DNA of 64,000 bases from Favolaschia claudopus (GCA_037176885.1 JAWWNJ010000077.1:682001-746000), one strand, 5' to 3'; shown: positions 45,228-57,370, counted from the stretch's first letter. Notes: generated by a model from the sequence alone, not told the origin. A program made the numbers and translations.

Positions 45228-46392
45228 ATGAGCAGCAGTATTGAAGTCACTTCCTTCAAAGGCTCTGAGAAGAACGGCATCGTCGAGAGCACTTCTCACC
45301 GCCAAGGCCCCACTGGGAACGACGTCCTCGTCAAGATCACGCATTCTGGGATTTGCGGCACTGACGAGCATTATAAGCATGTTGATATGGTGTGCCTTCA
45401 CATTTTATGTGTTGTGTGGAAATGTCTAATCCCGCCTCCAAGGTCCTTGGCCACGAAGGCGTCGGCATCGTCGAACAGATCGGCGACCGCGTAACTAGGC
45501 ACAAGGTCGGGGACGTCGTCGGCTGGGGGTACGTCCACAAGACATGCGGGGAGTGCGAGCAGTGTCTCATAGGTAACAATTTTTCTCTCGCCTCCCGAAT
45601 TCGTTCAGACTCACATATTCTCTTTCGTACAGGCCAAGACCAATACTGCTCCAACAACGAGACCTACGGCAACGCCAACTTCCACCAAGGCTCTTTCGGC
45701 TCACACGCCATCTGGGACGCCTCCTTCGTCTTCAAAATCCCAGACGGCCTCGCACCGGAGGACGCCGCGCCTCTCATGTGCGGCGGCGCCACGGTCTTTG
45801 AGATCATCGAATCCTACGACGTCCGCCCGACGCATCGGATTGGTGTTGTCGGCGTCGGTGGCCTGGGACATCTCGCGGTGCAGTTCCTAGCGAAGATGGG
45901 CGCGAGCGTGGTGGTGTTTTCTAGCACCGAGTCGAAGAGGGCGGAGGCGATGAGGTTGGGGGCGACGGAGTTTTGTGTGACGAGGGATAAGAAGAGCTTT
46001 GATGTTGGGAAGCTGGATCATCTCATTATCACGACGAGCTTTATGCCTGAATGGAAGCCGTGCGTGCACTTGTTTCTTTCTTTTTTCACTGGTGCTGACC
46101 TTCTTGCAGATTCCTCGATGTTCTGAAACCACGAGGCACGATCTACCCTCTCACCGTCGACTACAGCGACTTCGTCATCCCCATGATGCCCCTCGTCTTC
46201 TCGGGCTTCAACGTCCAAGGGTCGCTGGTCGCTAGCCGCATCGTCATGCAGCGGATGCTTGAATTCGCCGCAAAGAACAGTGTGAAGCCCATGATTGAAA
46301 AGTTCCCGCTGACGAGGGATGGAGTTGTGGAGGGCATGACGAAACTGCGGGAGGGGAAGATGAGGTATAGAGGGGTGCTTGTGGCCGCTTGA
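45228..46392 (+). CDS. Zinc alcohol dehydrogenase, CAD/ADH6-like (ADH copy 4)
   Basis: Near-identical in protein and promoter to ADH copy 2 on the opposite strand. The start reads MSSSIEVTSFKGSEKNG. The zinc ligands are in [25 protein letters not shown], and [13 protein letters not shown]. The structural site is [10 protein letters not shown] plus QDQYC across an intron. The Rossmann segment is [17 protein letters not shown] with [11 protein letters not shown]. The end [12 protein letters not shown] stops at 46390. Exon borders match the other copies. Expected to reduce aldehydes with NADPH in the cytosol; substrate unknown. It stands downstream of the LINE insertion and upstream of the ABC transporter gene, on the same strand as the latter. 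Confidence 0.88.
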
Positions 46393-46985
46393 CTTGAGAG
46401 TGTGCGAGTTGTAAGATGGGGGTTGTATTCAGAGATTGCAATCGAATAGAATTTTCTGCTGTTGTATTTGTTGTCAAGTTTGTGCCAGTGTCTGCTCTCT
46501 CTAACAGTCTCTCGGCTCAGGCCGGCGGCGTCCGCCGAATGCACTCTTACATTTCCATCATCATCTCCAGCATACAGCTACGATCCCAAGCTTTGCATAC
46601 CAACTCGTACACCAGAGCGCTGGCGTTGCGGCTAGTCGAAAGCGATAAGAGTTGTGGTCAGGAACCTTCAGGAACATTGATCCTATTGTACTGAGTTCTC
46701 CACTACTCTCACGACACACAAAGTCTCCGTCCAGATTCTATCACGCGGCGTTCGCTGGCGACGTAAGTACTTACTAAACCGTACAACGTTAAAATTCATC
46801 GCGCTCGCTGGTATCCTAAATCGGGACGTCGTCGCATCTTGATGTCTTCCGAGTCCGAGTCGTGAACGGTAACCTGAGCCCGGCTCGTCTCACTGCCCTC
46901 AGGGCTTAGCGCTTATCTTCTGAGTATAAACCAGCGACTCCACCCCATATCCAGCTTGACTTCCCTCCAGCTCACTCAGCTCAGG
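46393..46985. other. Intergenic region before the ABC transporter
   Basis: Probably the ADH copy 4 3' UTR and the transporter promoter. A weak TATA-like AGTATAAAC lies at about 46922-46930, some 60 bp before the ATG. Confidence 0.4.
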
Positions 46986-49900
46986 ATGGTCTCTCTCGGC
47001 GCCGGCCTTAGCTGCGCCGCCGCCTCCGACGCGTTCGATCTCAGCGACCGCTGCATCCGCGGCTATTGGGCTACTCTGGTTCCTGCCTTGTTCGTTCTCG
47101 CGCTATGTCTCCACTACCAGCCTCATTCCATCCCGCTACCCCCTTTCCGACTTCGAAAAGCGCTCTATATGGTCAAAAAGACGTTTACGCCGTACATTTC
47201 TCTGCAGGAGGCGGAAGCACTCTTATTGGACGATGAAGCCGTGGACCTTGACGATACTATGACCTTGGGGAACGACGATGCGACGACGAACACCGAGGGC
47301 CGGCAAGGGTCTACTTTGATACTGACGTTGAGTGGTTTTCTGGAATGCCTCGTATGGCTCGCGACGGGCTGCTTTCTTCTCATGGCACACCCCGAAAGTC
47401 GGTGGCACGCAATACAGCACCTACTCACTGCCTCGACGTGGCTCTACGCTGCCCTGCGGCCCCTTCTCACTCGACCGTCCGCACATCCTCCCTACGATCT
47501 CCTAGCGCTGTACATCCTTCATCTCCTTGGCGCATTCGTTCAACTTGGAGGCTACGTTTTCGATGTATATACCTCATTGGGACAAAGCCTGAGCCTTAGA
47601 ACGCTCGCCGATTTATCGTTGAATATTTTCGTTTTGCTGGGTCTCATGTCCGTTGTGCTGCGTATGCCGATGGCAGTTCCGTCTAGCAAGGAACGCGGGG
47701 TATGCTGCTCAGCCTCATTTATTGGCTAGGATGCGACTCTGAAATTTTGTTTCCCAGCGCCCAAATGTCTCTCCGGAAGACTATACCTCGCTTTGGGGTT
47801 GGGTGTCTGTGGGTTGAATCTCTCCTTCATGAAGATGTCAGATATTCACTCGCCACACAGTTCTCGTGGGTTTATCCACTCATCGAACTCGTGAGTCTAG
47901 CATTTTTTCATACGAGTGAAACGATGCGACAATCTACCTCCAGGGCCGAAACACCACCCTCAACGAATCAGACGTCTGGGATCTGAGCCCGACAATTCGG
48001 TCTCGGCCAATTTTCATCAAATTCAGTGCATTGCCGTGCGTTTCTTGCATCTCCTTCGTTCAGCCATACCGATGTCCATTTGGTGCTTAGCCAGAACTTA
48101 TCCCTTCTGGCGAAATTATGGGCCGCGAATTCATTCGATGTCTCGTAAGTATACTGGGCTCCTTAAATAACACCGCTTAAGCACCCACATAGGATGGACT
48201 TTTTGTTAACTATCATGAGCATCTTGTTCAATTACGCGGAGCCGTTTTTCCTCAAGTAGGTCTTCGATGTTTCCGTTTCACGAATCGAATAATATTCACT
48301 TTTTAATAGACGAATTCTCGACTGCCTTGATACAAGCACAAATACGAGCCCGGATATGCAGAAACGAACACAGAGCAAAGCATTCGTGTACGCGATTCTC
48401 ATGTTCGTGTGTTCCCTGATGAAGGTATGTGGTCGATTTATTATAATCGGAAAAACATGCACCGACATTTGACACAATCTAAAAGGCCCAATGCGAGGTC
48501 CAACATCTTTGGCTTGGCCGCCGAGCATGTACTCGGATTCGTTCGGAGCTCATGGCAGCTATATACGACAAGACGCTGAAGCGGAGGGATTACAGCGGTG
48601 TTGTTGATGAGCAAAATGCCGCAGGAAAAGAGGAGGCTGGCGGTCAAAAGACAACGGAATCGAAAGCGGGGGCCAACACCGGAAAGATTGTCAACCTAAT
48701 GGCGGTCGACGCGAATCAGGTTGCGTATCTAGCGTCGAGTGAGTCTCTTCAAGGTGTTCTTGCCCCACGTTGCGAACTCATCCATCCTTTTCAGTGCTCA
48801 ACTTCCTCTATTCCGCCCCACTCGAACTCACCATCGCCTCCATTTTGCTGTACAACCTCCTCGGGGTATCGGCCTTTTCTGGATTCCTCCTCATCCTCAT
48901 CTTCGGATGGCCGTTGAATAGCTTTTTCTCGAAGAGAAGTCTGTTGATACATGGTGGATTGTTGAGAGCGCAGGATCGACGCATGGGGGTGTTGACGGAG
49001 TTGATTGGGGCGGTCAAGATTATCAAAGTGCGCCGTTTTCTATCATTTCGATTCGGCCGCATTACTCAATATCACTAGTTCTTCGCTTGGGAGCGCCGGT
49101 GGATTGATCGGGCGCTTGAGGCGAGGGAGGAAGAGCTTCGGTTACTTCGGAAGGGCCGCATCAACGAAATTGGGTTCTCGTTGTAAGTCTTCAACTTTAT
49201 ATCATCGTGATTCACTTTTGAGTTCGTAGTCTGTGGGTTACAATGCCGATATTCATCTCGGTCTTTTCGTTCTTCACGTATGTGATGCTGGGGAATCAGC
49301 TCACTATCAGTACGGCGTTCACGGTATGCTTCTAGAGCTACATATGGACGCTATGTCTGGCTGATTTTGTTGGGTATAGGCGATTGCGCTGTTTAATATG
49401 ATACGGTATGCATAGTCCCACTCTCGGAATCGAAAATTCATTCAATCATCTTTCACAATAGCCAACCACTTAACGGTAACATATGTTTCCTCAAGTTAGC
49501 AACCTCTGACTGACTTCGCGTCGTAGGCCTTCCCAACTTTGTCGTACAACTGCTCAAAGTAAGCCCCTCGCATAGCTGTCACTTGTCGGCCCACAAACTG
49601 AATATACTTCGGCAGACTCGCGTTTCCTTGGATCGAATCAGCGTTTTCCTCAAAGAAGAAGAGGTCCCTGAACAGGTTTCTTCACTCAAGAAGGATTACT
49701 CCAGTCCTGCTTCTGCCTTTGCCTCGGAACTCCAGGACGAGCGACTTGGATTAGAGCATGCGTCGTTTCGGTGGAATCCCGTCGAGCAGTCCGCTGATGT
49801 GAGAGGGGTTACGGTTCAGCAGAATGGCAACAGCCCATCCGAGACCAACTCTGCCACAGCAGCGCCCAGCCAAGACGAAGAAAATGTAGCGGATCATCGA

Positions 49901-52900
49901 TTCGAGCTCAAGAATCTGTCAATCGTCTTCCCTCGGGGTGAACTTACCGTCGTGACTGGACCGACTGCCAGGCGAGTGGAATGCCTATACAGTGTACTCT
50001 GAATTCTGATTTCTATTTTTCGTAGTGGCAAGACCGCGCTCCTGGTGAGCATACATTTATTTCGACTGCCCTTGTTGATCCAACTTGAACATAGCTGGCA
50101 GTTATGGGCGAAATGACATCCCTCCCTGGAGGCCGGATCCTCATGTCCAAGAATCCTGGCAAACTCGATGCTTATGGAAACATGCAGATTATTTCGTATG
50201 CGGCACAGACGCCATGGCTTCGTCATCAGGTCCGTCGGGCTTGCTTCTGTATTCCATTTCTATCTCGTTGACGGAGCATATCTCAGTCTATAAAAGTCAA
50301 TATCTTATTCGGCTTTCCGTTTGACGAAGCCAGGTATAACGCGGTTATCGATTGCTGTGCGCTGAGACCGGATTTGGATATTTTGGAGGATGGTATGTTT
50401 GTGAATCTCAAGCGCAGTTGATAAAACATTGACTTTTCTTGGTAGGCGACGATACAGGTTAGTTCGCCCCAGGTTCGTGTTTGAAGCGACCCAAACCGTT
50501 TGTGCAGAAATTGGCGAGCGCGGAATCACTCTGTCAGGTGGTCAAAAGGCTCGGTATGCCACTTTGTTCCTGCCTGGTTGAAACAGAACATCATTGAATT
50601 GAAGCTGCACATAGCGTCGCCCTCGCTCGCGCCGTATACGCGAAGACACAATACGTTCTCCTGGACGACCCTCTCAGTGCGGTGGTACGGCATACATGAA
50701 TAATGATCGTTTAGTTCTTTCCGAAACTGACATCTCTTATAGGACAGCCACACCTCGCAAATTCTGTACGAAAAATGTTTGCGCGGGCCACTATTAGCGA
50801 ACCGTACCGTCGTATTGGTCACACACCACATAGAACTCGTTCTTCCAGGGGCACATTATCTGGTACGAATGCTCGACGGACGTATTGATGCACAAGGGAC
50901 TGTGCAAGAATTGCGCGCGCAAGGTGTGCTTGATGATATCAGGCACGACGCCGCAATCGAGGTTCAGAAGGAAGAGAAATCTGCAGAAGTCATAGAAGCT
51001 GACGCGAATCCGGTAGAGGAGAAAAAGGCCCCACGTGCGTTGGTTCAAGACGAAAAGCGTCAACAGGGAGGTGTGAAGTGGGAAATTTACAAAAGCTATT
51101 TGCGAGCCTCGTCGTATTCGATCTGGTCTGTGATGGCTTTCCTGATTGTCGTAGTTCAACTTCTGGGTATCGGCGAAAAGGTGAGTCGCTGGATCATCAC
51201 CGCCGAAATTATTTCTCTGACCATCGTTGATAGTTTTGGATGAAGGTATGTGGATCAATTGCCTCCTGATGCGGAACTAATATGTCTTTAAGACTTGGGG
51301 CGAGGCATATAAGATTTCGCACAATGCGTCTGCGGTGCATGCCCAGTTGGTATTCGCCCAACAGACTCCGATGGCAAGCCAGATTTACACGCCACCAAGC
51401 TCGGCGCCAACTGTTGCGTTTGTTGATTGGCCAAGTGCTGTACAACACCCCTTGTGCGCAGGGTCTCATTCAGGAAATTTCCTGATACATAGCTGACCTT
51501 CGATTAGGTTTTACGTTGGGATTCACGCAGCTATTGCTCTGAGCACCGCCTTCGTCAACATCTCATCGTCCATTTTGCAGATCCGGGCATCGTTGAAGGC
51601 TTCAAGAAATTTGTTCAAGTAAGCAAGAGAATTAAATACTACTACTGTCTCCTTCTCGATAAAGTCATCTCCAGAGCCTTGTTAGTGTCCGTGGTACATG
51701 CCACATTTAGGTAAGTCCCTACTCCTGTCGATGTAGAAATTATTCACATCTTTCTCAAGGTTTCATGACACCACACCTCAAGGTGAGTATCTCGCAGAAG
51801 AATATAGGCAAGAATCTGGTTGATCAACATTTCCAGGACGGATGATCAATCGATTGTGCATTCGTTTTCCGTTTTTCTTCTCTTGATGCTAAATTCAGTA
51901 TCTCAGCGCTGATATGGAATACATTGATGTATGGCTGGCTGGGGCTCTGCAACAAGTTAATCTGTCTTTGGCTGGATTCTTCGGAGCTTTGTTCACCGTA
52001 ATGTGAGTGCCCGCACTCTCATAAATAGCATGATGAGCGACTCTAATCCAGTGTTCAGCGCTGTATTCCCGATTTTCGTGATCCCGTGCGTCTCTTGACC
52101 ATCGTTGTTCTCCATGCCTGACGTTTCTCTGAACCAAAGTGGCTTGATCATTGGCTGGTTCTATTACATTGACTCTACTGCATATCTGGCCACGGGCCGC
52201 GATCTCAAGCGCATGGAATCAAACTTTCAATCTCCGATCTATTCCGATTTTGGAGAGTTGCTCAACGGAATTGTAACCATCAGAGGCACGTCTCTCGCTC
52301 TTTTCTACATGCCACCCAGATTTTATTATTATTTTTGACGCAGCTTTCTCGGTTGAACTGCGGTTCTTGACCAACATTCACACTCGTATCGATAAGGTGC
52401 GTATGTTTCCAACAAGTTCGATTTCATGCATTCCCAACACTGCTGTCTCAGACCACCAAAATGTGGTATACATACTGGTACGAATATACCCTGCAATCCG
52501 GACTATATGTTAAGCGGTTCGCCAGGATGACCAACCGCTGGTTACTGCTCAATTTCGACTTTTTGGGTTAGTCATCCACGCGGCGTGCTCTTGCGCCATT
52601 CGAAACTGAGTCTCTTCACAGGCAGCATGGTATTTATTACCCAATGCTAAGTTGACTCATAGCATTTACGTTGACCTTCACACAGGCCGTTTTCTTCACC
52701 ACAATGTTTTCCGTATATTCTTTCGTCGGAAACGCGGGTTTGGCGGGTCTAGCCATTACGGTAAAATATAGTTTCGCTTCGACCTTGCCTCTGAATCTGA
52801 TAGGTATGATAGTCAGCGCTCAATTTCTCCGCATCCGTTTTCTCTGCATGCAGGGCATACACTACGCTTGAGGGCAATCTCAAGTATGTTCGCGACTGGA

Positions 52901-54248
52901 GCTAGGATCGCGGTATTGACACTTCCCGCAGTTGCGTAGAACGGGTCGTTGAATATCTTGGCCTTCCACAAGAACCGCCTGCCATCAATGAGCACTATCG
53001 TCCCCCGGCGTACTGGCCCTCCAGCGCAAACAATGACTCTCTGATTGTGGCAGAAAACCTCTCGGTCAAATACGCGCCTGATTTGCCTTCAGGTTCTTAT
53101 ATTTGCTTCCATTTCTCAAGTTTTCCCGCTAAAACCTCTTGTTGAATCTAGTGTTACAAGATGTTTCCTTCAGACTGAAGGCCGGAGAACGGGTTGGATT
53201 GTTGGGCAGGACAGGTATGTGTTCAAATCTCGTTCGAATTCAAGTGATTCACTGTCGTCACAGGGAGCGGAAAATCCACTCTTGCCATGAGCGTGTTGCG
53301 CTTCGTACGTGATTTCAAGTAATGAGATACAGACTATTTATCTGAAGTTGAGTACAGGCAGACCCATCCAGCGGTCGAATTATCGTCGACGGCGTTGACA
53401 TCTCGAAGATCGGACTTGAGGATCTGCGCTCGCGTCTGACGTTCATACCTCAGGATGCGACATTATTTTCCGGTTCCCTTCGAGACAATCTTGATCCCTT
53501 TGGGGAACATGACGATGCCACTTGTTCAGACGTCCTACGCCGCGTTCAAATGATTACGGACAATAGTAGCGTCGCACGGGAACAGTCGCCAACTGGATAT
53601 GATGATGATGGCGAACCTGAAGAATCGACAGCTACGGTGTCGCTCGACACGCAAGTTTCTGCGGGAGGCGCCAACTTCTCGCAAGGACAGAGGCAATTGA
53701 TCGCGATGGCGCGCGCTCTCCTGCGCCACAGCTCGATTGTCATAATGGATGAGGTGAGGGTTCGCTGTCTAATGTTGTTTCCCGTTAACGTGTATTCTCT
53801 CTAGGCCACCAGTAGTGTTGATTTCAAGGTTTGTTGTCTTTCGGTTTATATTTATACCTCGATATCGATTGATCTGTGCAGACCGACGCCAAGATACAAG
53901 CAACAATTCGAGAAGAATTCACTGATTCGCTGCTAATAACGATTGCTCATAGACTGAAGGTAGGCTTCATTCATCTCTGTTGAAAACCGAATCTCTGACA
54001 CGAGAATCAAGACTATCATTGATTACGACCGTTTGTTGGTGCTGGACAAGGGCAAGGTGCGGACAGTCGGTTCTACTCAGATTTCAACAACGAAAGATCA
54101 CTAATCTACTTTCCCGTAGCTCGTGGAGTTCGACACGCCCTCCCGCTTAATTCAGAAGGAGGATGGATTTTTCCGGAACATGTGTCTCAGAAGTGGTTAT
54201 TTCGAAGAGCTGGAGGCGGCGGCTCTGGGAAAAGCAGAACAGATGTAG
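46986..54248 (+). CDS. ABCC-type (MRP-like) ABC transporter
   Basis: Full-size ATP-driven exporter with about 30 exons. Exon 1 from the ATG at 46986 encodes a hydrophobic TMD0-like region ([13 protein letters not shown]...). NBD1 has Walker A VVTGPTASGKTALL, split over 49960-50044, signature [10 protein letters not shown] and Walker [16 protein letters not shown]; the Asp in place of the catalytic Glu is the usual ABCC asymmetry. An acidic/Lys-rich linker (about 50940-51060) precedes the second membrane domain. NBD2 has Walker A GRTGSGKST, the line [20 protein letters not shown], signature [10 protein letters not shown], Walker B IVIMDEATSSVDF and TIAHRL. The end [13 protein letters not shown] stops at 54246. 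Probably exports conjugated organic anions or toxic compounds. The membrane (plasma or vacuolar) cannot be told from sequence. Confidence 0.85.
49972..50025 (+). other. GC-AG intron inside Walker A of NBD1
   Basis: The donor is CAG/GCGAGT, not GT. Only this choice joins GPTA to SGKT and restores the P-loop. The acceptor is TTCGTAG at 50025. Confidence 0.75.
50026..50044 (+). other. 19-nt micro-exon carrying the P-loop GKT
   Basis: Encodes the GKTALL part of Walker A between the GC-AG intron and a normal intron (50045-50094). Skipping it would remove the ATP-binding lysine and shift the frame. Confidence 0.72.
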
Positions 54249-54263
54249 TGTACCGGTAGTGTT

Positions 54264-54990
54264 CCTATGACTGCCTAGTAGCCCAGCGAACGAAATTCGG
54301 CTGGCGATCCCGACGATGCATATGTGCTGCAGGCAACAAGACGCAAGCTTCTCGATGCGCTCCAAAGCCGTATCAGCGTCCGCAACGTTATGAAAGCTAG
54401 GGTGGGCAACACCAGAAAATCCGAAATGTCTAGCTCCGAAGAAACATACGTCCGGTGGAGCACAAGCAATTCGACGGGGCCGCACTAGGAGCGGTGCGAG
54501 GGCCCAGGGTCCCCATTATCATCAAACTCGACGAAGATACTCGACTTCGTGTTCATGCGGCTCGTGATAGTTTCGTTGGTAGATGCTGTTGCGCGCACTG
54601 AGGATGACAAAAGACACGGTCAGGTCGAGACAAGCAGAAAGGGGAGAGCATACGGCTGGTGTCCGCAGAGAATTCCTTCTTGGTACGAATCTTCTCCCTC
54701 AAACTCTCCGCCTCCCAGCGCGCGGCGGCGATTCTCTCTTGAATGTCACTTTGATTCTTAGACATGGCTTGCTATTATGGGTCGGAAATTATGCCCAGCA
54801 ACTAGACGAAAGTAAGACAGAGAGGAGAGGGAGCCTCAGGGCGGGAGGCTCAGCCGCCGAGCTGTCTCACAGATGAGCAAGAGAGATACTTAGAGCCTGG
54901 TGAGTAGAGGACACGGACACGAAGGACTTAGGAGACAACAACGACGACGAGTACTATGTCGTTGAGCTCAGTGCCCGCGACAACGACAGA
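54264..54990 (-). repeat. Inverted duplicated segment (G-beta fragment block A)
   Basis: Matches 62600-63240 in opposite orientation, beginning at CTATGACTGCCTAG just after the ABC transporter stop. It holds two gene pieces: a 68-codon open stretch on the plus strand (54282-54488, start PSERNSAGDPDDAYVLQ) and a G-beta-like first exon on the minus strand. Both pieces are also joined this way in block B, so the fusion came before the duplication. Confidence 0.75.
54654..54765 (-). pseudogene. G-protein beta subunit first-exon fragment A
   Basis: Starts MSKNQSDIQERIAAARWEAE, continues LREKIRTKKEFSADTS and ends at a GTATG donor. This resembles the N-terminal coiled-coil of fungal heterotrimeric G-protein beta subunits (QxRIAAARREAExLKEKIRxKK...ADT). 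No WD40 repeats follow anywhere nearby, so only exon 1 is present. A second copy lies at 62723. Probably non-functional. Confidence 0.6.
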
Positions 54991-55572
54991 GGAGCTTTGG
55001 CGACGAATGAAACCGAATGAACTTATGAACAGGAGTCCGAGTTTGAGTCCGAGTTGTGAGTACATGTGAGTTCGCAGCTGTTGGCAGTTGCGGGAATGAA
55101 GGCTTACGTAGCTGATGATTAGCCTGGGTTACCTTCCCACGATACACACGAACAAATTTCCTTTCTCAGCGTTCAATCCCCCTCAGTGTCAGCCTCAACG
55201 CAGCGACGCTCCTCAACGCTCTGCTCAGCGCTCAACCTCACACACCACTGGCAGCTCACACCTTGATTAATTCGTCTACTTTGTACATCGACTGAGTAAT
55301 CTCATGGCTGCCTTAAAACCCATTCAACGTTTGTCTGGCCCTTAGCTCTGAAATCTCGAGCCTCTCCTTCTCTCGTGACGGTCTGACTGCGAGTCGGCGG
55401 CTCCCTGAAAGCAACAAAGCCTGTCGCCCTTGGCACTTGCCTGCAAGATACGCAATGATATTCAGGTTCAGGCATTTTACACGGCGAAGACAACAGCAGC
55501 TAGGAAACACAAGTACACGTAGATCGATCCAAACATCTGTGTATTCTGAGCGATTTCTTCGATGACTCGGAG
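54991..55572. other. Intergenic region
   Basis: No gene recognised. From about 55445 onward it matches the 3' flank of the second lectin-like gene copy (from about 63330), in the same orientation. Confidence 0.4.
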
Positions 55573-56313
55573 CTACTTGGTGGTCCTGGGTATCTTGGGT
55601 AAGGTATATCGCATCATCATAAAGAAATTGACTGACGAGACAACAGCCACGCCGACGACGGTGTCGTGGTAGTCCGCATCGCCGCCATCCTCAGCGTTGA
55701 CCTGTGTAGCTCATGCTGAGAGCCTTGCAGGACTAGCCAAAAGCGGAATACTGACCATCGTGAACACAACGGTAGGCTTGGTCTCGGACCCAATCTTGAA
55801 TGAATGCTATCACAGAGTGAGACTCGAGCGCTGCAATTGGAGATAAACGACAAACGTATTGGAACTTTGGGTCGCTTGGGACCAGCTTGTCGTCCCCAGG
55901 TTTCTGGTGAGTCGCCAAAACAGCAATGTAGCGGTCGTCCATAAACGGTCCAACGCTCAGAACGGACGGGTCCTTAGCAAGATGCTCAGGAACGATCTTG
56001 GTGATCATGGCGCGGCTCTGCTCCGAGCTTGGGGCCACCCAGAGGGCAGAAACGTCGACGGGCAGGTGGTCGCTGTCCAAGACATAAGAGTTGAAACCCT
56101 GAAGCCATCCCGCCGTGCGTTGCTAAAGCGTCGGTGTCAGCGTCCAAGAGCCATTGCGCATATCCGAGTCGCAAGAGTCCTCACGCCGAAGACAACACCA
56201 AACGTGTTCTTGGGGAGCGGAACAACGACGACGTGGGCGTCGGTCGGTCCAGACAAACGTGAGAGGTCGATGACCTTGAGCGAGGGTTTAGCAGTAAGGG
56301 CAAAGTCGGTCAT
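55573..56313 (-). CDS. Small duplicated protein with LecB-like C-terminus (copy A)
   Basis: Four or five exons, about 180 residues. From the ATG at 56313: MTDFALTAKPSLKVIDLSRL, then VVVVPLPKNTFGVVFG, an intron, GWLQGFNSYVLDSDHLPVDV, SVGPFMDDRYIAVLATH, FQY, an intron, HSFKIGSETKPTVVFTM, an intron, VNAEDGGDADYHDTVVGVAV, a last intron, and STTK plus TAG at 55573. No signal peptide or membrane segment. The EDGGDADYHDTVV segment at the very end resembles the calcium-binding loop of LecB/PA-IIL-type lectins (DGTDNDYND-x-V, also C-terminal). If real, this would be a cytosolic calcium-dependent lectin, a type fungi often use in defence. The family assignment is tentative; the gene structure is well supported by the second copy. 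Confidence 0.6.
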
Positions 56314-56367
56314 ATCGACAACTTCAGAGGAGGACGAGTCTGAGCGAGCTTGACCTGGTATGTGAAT

Positions 56368-56375
56368 CTTTTATA
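56368..56375 (-). promoter_or_regulatory. TATA box of lectin-like gene copy A
   Basis: TATAAAAG on the minus strand, about 57 bp upstream of the ATG. Confidence 0.55.
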
Positions 56376-57370
56376 CAGTCTCAGGCTAAATAATTGCTTG
56401 TGCAATTAGCTCGGGGCTTTTGCAATCCTGGGCCGTCTCGTTCAGTCTCCAACGTCGCCGCTCCCTATTGATAGACAGAAGACGCCCCAATTCTTTCTGA
56501 CTGCTTGACTGTTCGAAATGGGAGCCCAGAAGGGCGTGGTGTGACTTGGAATCATTATCGCGTGCATTTTTCAAGCGTAAATCCTGCAAACTCAGCTATC
56601 AAAAAAGTAGTTTGCAGGCATCCGCCCTCGATGAACTTTTTCACTCTTCGGAGACCCCAAGTCCCCATGCGTAGAAATTCTGTTTCAAAATCCACTCATC
56701 TGGAGGCGAGATTCTTAGGACGGGTGAGTTGTCCGGTTATCCTACGACTCGGATCCTATGTTGTGTTTCTATCTCCGCTCAGACTCTGACTTCAACAGTT
56801 CATTCGAAGCAATATATAAAGCACGAAATAACTAGCATATGCCGCGGCTGAATTTGAGCCTATCTGGCAGGTTGACTCAGGCTTGCCTCACTAACTATAT
56901 CTTGGGAAAAGTTTATCGTACCTATGACCAGAGAAGTCTCACGGATCTTCACGGTCAATGGACGGATGTCTGGGATATTGTTCGAAGCTGGTAAGCGCGG
57001 TGACTGACCATGTACCTCGTATCGCTGAGATCTCTCTGCAAGCCCAGCAAACTTTCAATGAGAAGAGCACACGACTGCCGGTATGGTACTCAAGCTTCAT
57101 GCTGGCTGTCGAACTTGGGATGTTTTTGGTGCCGACAGAAATTGCTCTCTGCCTGGCCCGGTAACACAATTTGTTTTTAGCCCAGGCTCGACCATTCGAA
57201 AGTAGACATGGACACCTCGAAAGTATGAGCATGTTTTTTCGAGACAAACAGCCTCCATCTGACTGGGTGCACCCCAAACGCTGCATGCGACGATCGAATT
57301 CTTAGTCGAGGCCTAGGTTGCTCACTGTACGTGAGAGAAACTCGATGTTTTCACTCTAGTAGTGTGGGCC
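56376..57370. other. Intergenic region
   Basis: About 1 kb with short frames only. No gene or repeat recognised. Confidence 0.35.
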
